From Gemmatimonadota bacterium (lineage in GTDB: Bacteria; Gemmatimonadota; Gemmatimonadetes; Longimicrobiales; Longimicrobiaceae): a DNA stretch of 5,105 nt. The position numbers and the translations under genes are program-made. Every line of letters begins with the position of its first letter. The stretch's first letter is position 1. Under the pieces are notes generated by a model. The model was not told the DNA's origin. It made no database searches and saw only the letters and a program-made list of their open reading frames with translations. The stretch is taken from NCBI GenBank assembly GCA_019240375.1, contig JAFAYN010000248.1:1-5105 (forward strand), in the 5' to 3' direction. Below, piece by piece: positions 1 to 5,105 of the stretch.

Positions 1-923
1 TCACCCCGATCAGCGGGATGGGGTGGAACGGGGTGGTCTCCACCGAGGGGTACGCCCCGAAGTCGGAGCGCGACGCGCTGGTCTTCTTCAACGCGGTGAG
101 CGACGGCTTCTTCGCGACCATGGGGACGCGGCTCCTCGCCGGGCGCGACTTCGCCGCCGGGGACGCGGCGGGGGCGCAGAGGGTGGCGGTGGTCAACCAG
201 GCGATGGCGCGGAGGTTCTTCGGCGGCGCGAGCCCGCTGGGTAGGCGGATCGGGATCGAGGCGGGGCCCGGCGCCGAGCAGTCGCTCCGGGTGGTGGGGG
301 TGGTGGCGGACACCAAGTACGGCTCGCTCCGGGAGGAGACCCGCCCGCTGGTCTACCTCCCGATGAGCCAGGACCCGGAAGGGGGTCCCGCCTTCAACCT
401 GGAGGTGCGCGGGCACGGCCCGCCCGCGGCCCTGGCCCCCACGGTGACGGCGGTGGTGGGCGGGGTGAACCGGGGCATCTCGCTCGGCTACACCACCCTG
501 TCGGAGCAGGTGGACGCGTCGCTCACCCGCGAGCGGCTGCTGGCGGCGCTTTCCGGCTTCTTCGGCGGGCTGGCGCTCCTGCTGGCGACCGTGGGGCTGT
601 ACGGGACCATGGCCTACACCGTGGCGCGGCGGCGCGGCGAGATCGGGATCCGCATCGCGCTGGGAGCCGCGCGGACCCGGGTGATGCGGCTGGTGATGGG
701 GGAGGTGGGAAGGCTGGTGGCGGCGGGGGTGGCGCTCGGCGCCCTGGGCGCCTGGGTGGCGGCGCGCTGGATGACGCCCTTCCTCTTCGGGCTGGCGCCC
801 TCCGACCCGGCCACCTGGATCCTGTCGGCGGCGACGCTGGCCGGGGCCGCGGGGGTGGCGGGAGCGCTCCCCGCCTGGAGCGCCGCGAAGGTGGATCCGA
901 TGGCGTCGCTCCGGGAGGAGTGA
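1..923 (+). CDS. ABC transporter permease, MacB/FtsX (ADOP-like) family, C-terminal part
   Basis: This is the C-terminal 306 residues of an inner-membrane permease. The frame is open to the window edge (first full codon at 3), and the ATG at 18 lies inside the periplasmic domain, so the true start is upstream. Visible residues about 25-170 resemble the end of a MacB periplasmic core domain: the segments VSDGFFATMGTRLLAGRDF, VAVVNQAMARRFF and VVGVVADTKYGSLREE are typical. An FtsX domain follows, with three membrane segments at about 180-208, 232-257 and 272-292. The motif RRRGEIGIRIALGA sits after the first of these, and the tail PMASLREE matches the usual family ending. In this family permeases work with a separate ATPase and export lipids, peptides or antibiotics, or act mechanically on the envelope; the substrate here cannot be told. 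The sequence style matches the large two-FtsX-domain ADOP permeases of Acidobacteriota and Gemmatimonadota. No partner ATPase is in the window. It ends 25 bases before a convergent gene. Confidence 0.93.
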   Translation, partial: TPISGMGWNGVVSTEGYAPKSERDALVFFNAVSDGFFATMGTRLLAGRDFAAGDAAGAQRVAVVNQAMARRFFGGASPLGRRIGIEAGPGAEQSLRVVGVVADTKYGSLREETRPLVYLPMSQDPEGGPAFNLEVRGHGPPAALAPTVTAVVGGVNRGISLGYTTLSEQVDASLTRERLLAALSGFFGGLALLLATVGLYGTMAYTVARRRGEIGIRIALGAARTRVMRLVMGEVGRLVAAGVALGALGAWVAARWMTPFLFGLAPSDPATWILSAATLAGAAGVAGALPAWSAAKVDPMASLREE

Positions 924-948
924 GCGCCGGGAGACGGGGTGCGCGGCG
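924..948. terminator. Convergent intergenic gap with weak inverted repeat
   Basis: These 25 bases separate the stop codons of two convergent genes. CGCCG at 925-929 can pair with CGGCG at 944-948. One G-U pair between 924 and 949 extends the stem to 6 bp around a 14-base loop. There is no U-tract on either side, so it is at best a weak bidirectional transcription barrier. In a sequence this rich in G and C such a repeat could arise by chance. Confidence 0.15.
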
Positions 949-1353
949 TCAGCCCGCGTCTTCCACGGGCGGCTCGCTCGCCCACGCCAGCGCCTCGTCG
1001 AAGTCGCGGAACACCTGGAACTCGGCCTTGGAGCCGCGGAGGGCGGCGATGGTGGTGAGCATCCGCGACACGCCGAAGTGCGCCGGCCGGGTGGCGACCA
1101 CGGCGCGGCGCGCCCCTGGCGGCTCCGGGAGCTGGCGCACGTCGTCGGCGATGGCCTCCGCCTCGGCCTGGGACGAGGCCTGCTCCAGAAGGCGGAGGTC
1201 GATGAGCATCCCCTGCCCGGGATCGAAGGCGGGGTCATTGAAGAGGGCCCGGTGGAAGGCCTGGACGTCGGCGGCGCCGACCTGCCCCACCATGGTGGCA
1301 ACCACCACGCTGCGTCCCGGTCCCGCGGGATCGATGCGATACGAAATGGGCAT
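949..1353 (-). CDS. SpoIIAA/STAS-like small cytosolic protein
   Basis: A 134-residue soluble protein without signal peptide or membrane segment. It resembles the small SpoIIAA-like/STAS family: an N-terminal strand pair opening MPISYRIDPAG, then SVVVATMVGQV at 15-25, a helix FHRALFNDPAFDPG at 33-46, the strand MLIDLRLLE at 49-57, a helix at 60-75, the strand RRAVVATRPAHFGVSR at 82-97 and a last strand plus helix FQVFRDFDEALAWA at 112-125. The order FDPG, then hydrophobic-DLR, then FG-x-x-R, then VFRD-x-x-EALAW is what I associate with this family. Function is unknown; relatives are described as regulatory or ligand-binding modules. No conserved phosphorylatable Ser in the SpoIIAA position is obvious. 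The ATG at 1353 gives the standard family start; the bases before it (TCGCTTCC) contain no Shine-Dalgarno sequence. It lies 36 bases behind the DUF456 gene and is the last gene of the minus-strand run. Confidence 0.75.
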   Translation of the reverse strand: MPISYRIDPAGPGRSVVVATMVGQVGAADVQAFHRALFNDPAFDPGQGMLIDLRLLEQASSQAEAEAIADDVRQLPEPPGARRAVVATRPAHFGVSRMLTTIAALRGSKAEFQVFRDFDEALAWASEPPVEDAG

Positions 1354-1372
1354 GGAAGCGAGAGCGATTCGG

Positions 1373-1389
1373 AAAGGACCCGTAGGTCC
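1373..1389 (-). terminator. Small hairpin with UACG tetraloop behind the DUF456 gene
   Basis: Reading the minus strand, GGACC (1389-1385), TACG (1384-1381) and GGTCC (1380-1376) form a perfect 5-bp stem closed by C-G around a UACG loop. This is a member of the very stable UNCG tetraloop class. Three U residues follow (1375-1373), and the G of the preceding TAG stop codon could add a G-U pair. The hairpin starts at the base after the stop codon. The short U-tract makes it a weak intrinsic terminator at best. It could instead protect the 3' end of an upstream mRNA or partly attenuate expression of the next gene. Confidence 0.4.
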
Positions 1390-1887
1390 CTAGTTCAGCG
1401 CGGCCAGGAGGGCGACGGCGGCGATCAGCACCCCGATTCCCGCCTTCATCGCGGTGGCGACCACGCGGCCCAGGAGTGCGCCCCACCCGGTGCGCACCGC
1501 CGCGCCCACCTCGCGCCCGCGCGTCCCCGCCAGCTCGGCGAGCATCGCGCCCGCGAAGGAGCCGACCAGCGACCCGACCACGCTCCCCACCACGGGGATC
1601 GGCACGCCCAGGAGCGCGCCGGCCATCCCGCCCAGGATCGCGCCCCAGGCCGCGCGCCTCCCGCCGCCGTACCTGCGCGCGTACCGCCCGCCGAGCGCGA
1701 ACTCCATCCACTCGGCCGCGCCCGCGAGCGCCGCGCATACGATGATCGGCACGGGGCCCACCGTGCTGAACCCCGTGTACCACGCAAATCCCGCCAGGGC
1801 CGCGATCTGCACCCAGAGCCCCGGGAGGCCGAAGGGGATCAGCAGGAGGCCGGCGACCTCGGCGAGCGCCAGGAGGGAGTACGCCAC
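1390..1887 (-). CDS. DUF456 family membrane protein
   Basis: A 165-residue, strongly hydrophobic protein with the layout of the DUF456 family. A first membrane segment (about 3-19) leads into LPGLW at 21-25; a second spans about 25-40 and a third about 45-60. Then comes the charged turn GGRYARRYGGGRRAAWGA (66-83) and a long glycine-rich stretch of small residues (84-119) with repeated GG/GS/GA spacing, including PVVGSVVGSLVGSFAGAML. A final segment follows at about 146-163. Glycine-zipper-like helices of this kind pack tightly in the membrane; the function of the family is not known to me. The start is GTG at 1887, only 7 bases after the pilT stop, and it is the first possible start in this frame after pilT. 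No Shine-Dalgarno sequence is seen, so translation probably depends on ribosomes finishing pilT. The gene ends directly before a tetraloop hairpin. Confidence 0.85.
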   Translation of the reverse strand: MAYSLLALAEVAGLLLIPFGLPGLWVQIAALAGFAWYTGFSTVGPVPIIVCAALAGAAEWMEFALGGRYARRYGGGRRAAWGAILGGMAGALLGVPIPVVGSVVGSLVGSFAGAMLAELAGTRGREVGAAVRTGWGALLGRVVATAMKAGIGVLIAAVALLAALN

Positions 1888-1894
1888 GGCCGGG

Positions 1895-2995
1895 TCAGAA
1901 GCCGTAGCCGGAGGTGGTGCCCGCGGCGCGCCCGGAGAGCATGTTCATCTTCAGCTCGAAGTCACCGGCGTTGGTGGCCGCGGCCTTGGCGACGGCGAAC
2001 TCCACCTGGTCGGAGTTCACCAGCTCCATCAGGTGCTGGTCGAAGGTCTGCGTGCCGTAGGTGGTGCGCCCCTCGGCGATCAGGTCGCGGATCTCCTCCA
2101 GCCGCGCCGGGTCCACGATGCAGTCGCGCATCGTCCCGGTGACCACCATGACCTCGGCGGCCAGCACGCGCCCGCTCCCGTCCTTGCGCGGGAGGAGCCG
2201 CTGCGAGACCACCGCCTGGAGCTGCTCGGCCAGGCGGAGGCGGACGATCTGCTGCTCGTCGGACGGGAACATCGCCACCAGGCGCGAGATGGTGGAGGCG
2301 GCGTCGCGGGTGTGCACGGTGGAGATCACCAGGTGCCCCGTCTCGGCCGACTTGAGGGCGATGTCCACGCTCTCGATGTCGCGCATCTCGCCGATCAGGA
2401 TCACGTCGGGGTCCTGCCGCAGCGCGGCGCGCAGCCCCACCCGGAAGTCCTCGGTGTCGCTCCCGATCTCGCGCTGGGTGATGGACGAGTTGAGGTCGCG
2501 GTGCAGGAACTCGATCGGGTTCTCCAGCGTGACGATGTGCCGCCGCATGTGCTGGTTCATGTACCCCAGCATCGCCGCCTGCGTGGAGCTCTTCCCGGAG
2601 CCGGTCACCCCGGTCACCAGCACCAGCCCGCGCTCGTTGGCGGCCACGTTCGCCAGCACCGGGGGGAGGCCCAGGTCGTCGAAGGTGGGGATCTCGATGG
2701 GGATCACCCGCATCACGATCATGAAGCTCCCGCGCTGGCGCAGGATGTTCACGCGGAAGCGCCCCACGCCGGGCATCCCCCAGGAGCAGTCGTAGTCCCG
2801 GATGTCGTCGATGCGGGCCCGGTCGCGCTCGGTGGGGATCAGCTGCAGCGCGATCTGGCGCGTCTGCTCGGGGGTGAGGCGCTGCTTGGTCAGCGGGATG
2901 AGCTGCCCGTTGATCCGGGCCCGGAACACGTCCCCCGACTTGATGTGCAGGTCGCTGGCGCCGCGCTGCACGGCGGCCTGGATGATCTTTTCCAT
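1895..2995 (-). CDS. pilT: Type IV pilus retraction ATPase, PilT/PilU family
   Basis: A complete 366-residue hexameric secretion ATPase of the PilT/PilU group, the usual length for the family. It powers disassembly of type IV pili at the inner membrane, driving twitching motility and DNA uptake. The N-terminal domain opens in family style with ASDLHIKSG at 13-21. The ATPase core shows Walker A GVTGSGKSS (129-137, Lys135), an Asp-box-like LENPIEFLH (157-165), Walker B with Glu203 in DVILIGEMRD (197-206) and the His box HLVISTVHT (221-229, His221 and His228). Further on are EIRDLIAEGR (301-310) and QTFDQHLMEL (316-325). The IRDLI segment matches the region needed for retraction in PilT, whereas TFDQ is closer to PilU, so the subtype is uncertain. 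PilB-type assembly ATPases are much longer, which argues against them. The ATG at 2995 gives the normal family N-terminus but lacks a clear Shine-Dalgarno sequence. No other pilus genes are in the window. Confidence 0.95.
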   Translation of the reverse strand: MEKIIQAAVQRGASDLHIKSGDVFRARINGQLIPLTKQRLTPEQTRQIALQLIPTERDRARIDDIRDYDCSWGMPGVGRFRVNILRQRGSFMIVMRVIPIEIPTFDDLGLPPVLANVAANERGLVLVTGVTGSGKSSTQAAMLGYMNQHMRRHIVTLENPIEFLHRDLNSSITQREIGSDTEDFRVGLRAALRQDPDVILIGEMRDIESVDIALKSAETGHLVISTVHTRDAASTISRLVAMFPSDEQQIVRLRLAEQLQAVVSQRLLPRKDGSGRVLAAEVMVVTGTMRDCIVDPARLEEIRDLIAEGRTTYGTQTFDQHLMELVNSDQVEFAVAKAAATNAGDFELKMNMLSGRAAGTTSGYGF

Positions 2996-3082
2996 CAGGA
3001 GTATTTCAGCGGATCCCCGGGGATAGGGAACGGCCCGGGGAAAGGCGGTGAATTCAGAGGGCCAGGAAGGCCGCGCCGCCGA
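2996..3082 (-). promoter_or_regulatory. 87-base gap before pilT, possible promoter/leader
   Basis: This is the longest gene-free stretch on the minus strand and the only break between co-directional genes large enough for a promoter. It is less GC-rich in parts than its surroundings (TGAATTCACC near 3056-3047; GAAATAC near 3007-3001). Near the dehydrogenase stop, GGCC (3072-3069) and GGCC (3063-3060) could pair around a 5-base loop, but no U-tract follows. I find no pair of hexamers close to a standard sigma-70 promoter; TTCACC (3052-3047) and CCCTAT (3028-3023) are the nearest, with an 18-base spacer, and this is weak. The assignment rests mainly on gap size and position. Confidence 0.25.
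3013..3024. repeat. 12-bp perfect palindrome upstream of pilT
   Basis: ATCCCCGGGGAT is its own reverse complement. It ends 17 bases before the pilT start codon. A second, shorter palindrome CCCGGG lies at 3034-3039. Such a site could bind a dimeric regulator over the pilT promoter or leader, or may simply reflect GC-rich composition. It has no loop, so it is unlikely to act as an RNA hairpin. Confidence 0.35.
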
Positions 3083-4108
3083 TCAGTAGCCGGCCTGCTT
3101 GTCCACCACGTTGAGGAGCGGCCGTCCGGCCAGGTACCTGCGGACGTTCTCCACGACCAGGTCGGTCTCGCGGCGCCAGTAGCGGTGGGAGATCCCTGAA
3201 ACATGGGGGGTGACCAGCACGTTGGAAAGGCCCCACAGGGGCGAATCGGGCGGAAGCGGCTCCCGCGCGAAGACGTCCAGCCCTGCGCCGCGCAGCCGCC
3301 CGCCGCGCAGGGCCTCGACCAGCGCCTCCTCGTCCACCACGCTCCCGCGCGCGACGTTGACCACCACGGCGCTTTCCGGGAGGAGCGCCAGCTCGCGCCT
3401 GCCGATCATCCCCCGCGTCTCGGCCGTCTCGGGGACGGTGACCACCAGGACGTCGCTCCGCACCAGCAGGCGGTCCAGCGCCCCCTCGCCGTGCAGCAGC
3501 TCCACCCCCTCGGGCGCCCCGGTGGGACGGCGGCGGGAGGCGACCACCGGCATCCCCAGCGCCACGGCGCGGCGCGCCACGGCCCGCCCGATCCCGCCCA
3601 GCCCCACGATCCCGACCGTCGTCTCCGCCAGCTCGCGGACGGGGGCGTCGGCGGCCACGAAGGGCGCCTTGTCCCAGCGCCGCTCCGCCTGGGCGCGCAC
3701 CGCCAGGTCCAGCCCCCGCGCGAAGTGCAGGATCATGGCGAGCACGGTGTCGGCCATCGGCTCGGCGTAGATCCCCGCGGAGTTGGTGAGCACCACCCCG
3801 GACCCGCGCATCTCCGGGTACAGCGCCCCGCCCACCCCGGCGCTCCCCGAGTGCACCCAGCGCAGCGCGTCCCCCGCGGCCCGGAACAGCTCCACCGGGA
3901 AGCCGTACCCCACGTACGCCTCGGCGCCGCGCACCGCCCGGATCGCCTCGTCGGAGGGGCCGCCGCCGTCGCCGCTCCCGTCGGCGTGGGCGTCCACCAC
4001 CGCCAGCTCCCACTCCGGGGGAAGGGCGCCGCGGATCTCCTCCACCACCCACCCGGGGACGTCGAAGACCGGGCGCCGCTCGTGCATGTCCAGCACCAGC
4101 TTCGGCAT
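3083..4108 (-). CDS. D-isomer-specific 2-hydroxyacid dehydrogenase
   Basis: A complete 341-residue cytosolic oxidoreductase that interconverts a 2-oxoacid and a D-2-hydroxyacid with NAD(P)H. The split substrate domain (about 1-120 and 305-341) flanks a Rossmann domain. The dinucleotide motif is GLGGIG at 169-174. The catalytic set is complete: Arg254 in NVARG, Glu283 in AREPLP and His302 in TPHVSG. After the second Rossmann strand comes ASRRRP (190-195). NAD-specific members usually have an acidic residue there, so the Arg cluster suggests use of NADPH (inference). The C-terminal pattern from YWRRETDLVVENVRRYL to LLNVVDKQAGY is typical of the glyoxylate/hydroxypyruvate reductase-like uncharacterised subgroup. 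A Gly/Asp-rich loop at 42-51 looks like a small insertion. The substrate is not predictable. The ATG at 4108 shares its A with the TGA stop of the MgtC-family gene (TGATG), which fixes this start and implies translational coupling; GAGCGG at 4122-4117 is a weak ribosome site. The frame stays open far upstream, but those codons are antisense-like noise inside the neighbour. Confidence 0.93.
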   Translation of the reverse strand: MPKLVLDMHERRPVFDVPGWVVEEIRGALPPEWELAVVDAHADGSGDGGGPSDEAIRAVRGAEAYVGYGFPVELFRAAGDALRWVHSGSAGVGGALYPEMRGSGVVLTNSAGIYAEPMADTVLAMILHFARGLDLAVRAQAERRWDKAPFVAADAPVRELAETTVGIVGLGGIGRAVARRAVALGMPVVASRRRPTGAPEGVELLHGEGALDRLLVRSDVLVVTVPETAETRGMIGRRELALLPESAVVVNVARGSVVDEEALVEALRGGRLRGAGLDVFAREPLPPDSPLWGLSNVLVTPHVSGISHRYWRRETDLVVENVRRYLAGRPLLNVVDKQAGY

Positions 4109-4110
4109 CA
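4106..4110 (-). other. TGATG stop/start overlap, MgtC-family gene to dehydrogenase
   Basis: The TGA stop (4110-4108) and the ATG start (4108-4106) share one A. This arrangement supports translational coupling and a shared transcript for the two genes. Confidence 0.8.
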
Positions 4111-4827
4111 GTGCGTCCGCTCGATGCGGTGGACCCGGGGGGTCGAAATCGCCTCGCGGACCAGCCTGTCGTGCGCGGCGGAGGGACCCGAGGCGCGGAT
4201 TCCCACCTCGATCTGCCGCCCCTTGCTCACCGACTCGACGCGCGACTCCAGCCCGGCCCTGCGCAGCGCGCTCTCCACCTCCTCCAGCGCTTCCGGCTCG
4301 GCCAGCACCAGGACGTAGCGGCGGGTGGTGCGGCGGCTCTTGAGAAGCTCTTCCATCCGCCCCAGCACCACCAGCGACACCACCACCAGGAAGGTGGTCC
4401 CCGCGGCCTCCACGTAGGCGTGCGCGCCGACCGCCATCCCGATGGCGGCCACCACCCAGATGGTGGCGGCGGAGGTGAGCCCGACGATGTTGCCGCGGGC
4501 GCGCAGGATGGTCCCCGCGCCGATGAAGCCGACGCCGGAGACGATCTGCGCGGCGATGCGGCCGGGGTCGGAGCGGAAGGTGACGCCCGCCGCGGCGTTG
4601 GCGGCGTTCGCCGCCCCGGCGAGCCCCATCGACAGCTCCATGAGGAGCGTCGCCCCGACGCAGATCAGCAGGTTGGTGCGCAGCCCGGCGGGCTTCCCGG
4701 AGACCTCGCGCTCCAGCCCGATCAGCCCGCCCAGCAGGGTCGCCAGGAGGAGGCGCCCCAGGAGGTCGAGCCGCAGGCCGACGATCAGGTCGTGCGAGAT
4801 CCCCAGGCGAAGGAGGAAGTCGCTCAC
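4108..4827 (-). CDS. MgtC/SapB family inner-membrane protein
   Basis: A complete 239-residue protein. The N-terminal part (about 15-156) has the membrane segments of the MgtC/SapB family and its conserved signatures: GGLIGLERE (33-41), KPAGLRTN (45-52), [21 protein letters not shown] (87-107) and GLTSAATIW (116-124). A soluble C-terminal domain of about 75 residues follows ([19 protein letters not shown] onward), matching the ACT-like cytosolic tail of full-length MgtC. Family members are tied to survival in low magnesium, acid stress and control of ATP synthase or membrane potential; many environmental bacteria carry uncharacterised copies, and the role here is unknown. A short Ala/Asn run (GAANAANAAAG, 71-81) lies in the loop before the DPGR motif. 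The GTG at 4827 is chosen because it overlaps the dapB stop by 4 bases (GTGA) and gives the family-length N-terminus. The next in-frame start upstream, at 4953, would extend 42 codons into dapB. Confidence 0.93.
   Translation of the reverse strand: MSDFLLRLGISHDLIVGLRLDLLGRLLLATLLGGLIGLEREVSGKPAGLRTNLLICVGATLLMELSMGLAGAANAANAAAGVTFRSDPGRIAAQIVSGVGFIGAGTILRARGNIVGLTSAATIWVVAAIGMAVGAHAYVEAAGTTFLVVVSLVVLGRMEELLKSRRTTRRYVLVLAEPEALEEVESALRRAGLESRVESVSKGRQIEVGIRASGPSAAHDRLVREAISTPRVHRIERTH
4824..4827 (-). other. GTGA stop/start overlap, dapB to MgtC-family gene
   Basis: On the minus strand, GTGA contains the GTG start of the MgtC-family gene and the TGA stop of dapB. No good Shine-Dalgarno sequence precedes it (CTGGGCCTCGG), so the membrane protein is probably made by ribosomes that have just finished dapB. 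Confidence 0.8.
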
Positions 4828-5105
4828 CCGAGGCCCAGCACGTCGCGCATCGTGTACCACCCCGCCGGGCGCCCCGCCATCCAGCGCGCGGCACGCAGCG
4901 CCCCCTCCGCGAACAGGGCGCGGTCCTGCGCCCGGTGCCCCAGCTCGATCCACTCGCGCTCGCCGATGAAGAGCACCTGGTGCTCCCCCACCACGTCGCC
5001 ACCGCGCAGGGAGTGGAAGCCGATCTCCCCCACCGGGCGCTCGCCGAGGCGCCCGCTCCGCCCGTCGCGCCGCATGGAATCGAGCGGGACGCCGCGCCCC
5101 CGCGC
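4824..5105 (-). CDS. dapB: 4-hydroxy-tetrahydrodipicolinate reductase (DapB), C-terminal part
   Basis: The last 93 residues of DapB, the cytosolic NAD(P)H-dependent reductase that makes tetrahydrodipicolinate in lysine and diaminopimelate synthesis. The frame is open to the window end, so the N-terminal Rossmann domain and the catalytic His/Lys segment are outside. The ATG at 5075 is internal. What is visible matches the conserved C-terminal domain: VPLDSMR, then [17 protein letters not shown] (26-42), then the [23 protein letters not shown] stretch, and the ending YTMRDVLGL, corresponding to the family's G-x-I-G-F, G-D-x-V-G-E-H, H-x-A-x-x-R-x-x-F-A-x-G-A and M-x-D-V-L patterns. The usual Lys after the first His of the third pattern is Arg here, a conservative change. 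The stop overlaps the start of the next gene by 4 bases. Other dap genes may lie upstream beyond the window. Confidence 0.95.
   Translation of the reverse strand, partial: ARGRGVPLDSMRRDGRSGRLGERPVGEIGFHSLRGGDVVGEHQVLFIGEREWIELGHRAQDRALFAEGALRAARWMAGRPAGWYTMRDVLGLG

Noticed and set aside
920..1393. Plus-strand 157-codon frame whose GTG overlaps the permease stop as GTGA, imitating a coupled downstream gene.
   Set aside because: It lies wholly antisense to the SpoIIAA/STAS-like gene, which has coherent secondary-structure patterning, while this frame is a low-complexity Arg/Ser/Ala string.
3060..3072. GGCC-AGGAA-GGCC inverted repeat as terminator behind the dehydrogenase.
   Set aside because: Only a 4-bp stem with no following U-tract on the minus strand; such repeats are frequent by chance in this composition.
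1454..3199. Plus-strand open frame of 581 codons across DUF456 and pilT.
   Set aside because: It is antisense to two well-supported genes. Its translation is His/Gly/Arg/Pro-rich and resembles no family; long stop-free antisense frames are expected at this GC content.
3203..4318. Plus-strand open frame of 371 codons opposite the dehydrogenase.
   Set aside because: Antisense shadow of a gene with a complete catalytic motif set; composition is His/Pro/Arg/Gln-rich and not protein-like.
4828..4953. Longer MgtC-family protein starting at 4953.
   Set aside because: It would add 42 residues read out of frame through dapB that do not resemble the family; the GTG at 4827 gives the standard N-terminus.
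4109..5002. 5' extension of the dehydrogenase frame to give a 639-residue fusion protein.
   Set aside because: The extra part is an out-of-frame reading of the MgtC-family gene and dapB, Arg/Gly-rich, and the dehydrogenase starts naturally at 4108 with a TGATG junction.
1..5105. CRISPR arrays, tRNA/rRNA genes, insertion sequences, toxin-antitoxin or defence genes.
   Set aside because: I looked on both strands and saw no direct-repeat arrays, transposase motifs, terminal inverted repeats, tRNA-like cloverleaf segments or defence-type domains; nearly all bases are accounted for by six ordinary genes.

Overview
The window is a dense, very GC-rich bacterial stretch (roughly 70% G+C by eye, codons heavily biased to G/C at third positions). 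It holds six protein-coding genes, no RNA genes, no mobile elements and no gene-free gap longer than about 90 bases. The source is probably a high-GC Gram-negative soil bacterium. An ADOP/MacB-type ABC permease together with a type IV pilus retraction ATPase would suit Gemmatimonadota (Longimicrobium-like) or Acidobacteriota. That placement is inference from gene types and composition, not from a marker gene.

Layout: positions 1-923 on the plus strand hold the C-terminal part of a FtsX/MacB-like permease whose 5' end lies outside the window. Everything else is on the minus strand and converges on it across a 25-base gap. In transcription order (right to left) these are the C-terminal part of dapB (dihydrodipicolinate reductase, cut by the window end), an MgtC/SapB-family membrane protein, a D-2-hydroxyacid dehydrogenase, a PilT/PilU-type ATPase, a DUF456 membrane protein and a small SpoIIAA/STAS-like protein.

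The first three minus-strand genes overlap at their stop/start codons (GTGA between dapB and the MgtC gene, TGATG between the MgtC gene and the dehydrogenase), so they almost certainly form one translationally coupled unit. An 87-base gap with a 12-bp perfect palindrome then precedes pilT. The DUF456 gene follows pilT after only 7 bases with a GTG start. The STAS-like gene follows after 36 bases that contain a small hairpin with a UACG tetraloop directly behind the DUF456 stop codon. Transcription may therefore be split into dapB-mgtC-dehydrogenase and pilT-DUF456-(STAS) segments, or may be continuous.

The genes do not form an obvious single pathway: lysine/diaminopimelate synthesis, a membrane ion/stress factor, an oxidoreductase, pilus retraction and two poorly characterised small proteins. 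I see no convincing undescribed system. The points worth a second look are the tight coupling of unrelated functions, the tetraloop hairpin, the palindrome before pilT, the Arg-rich cofactor loop of the dehydrogenase and the scarcity of Shine-Dalgarno sequences.
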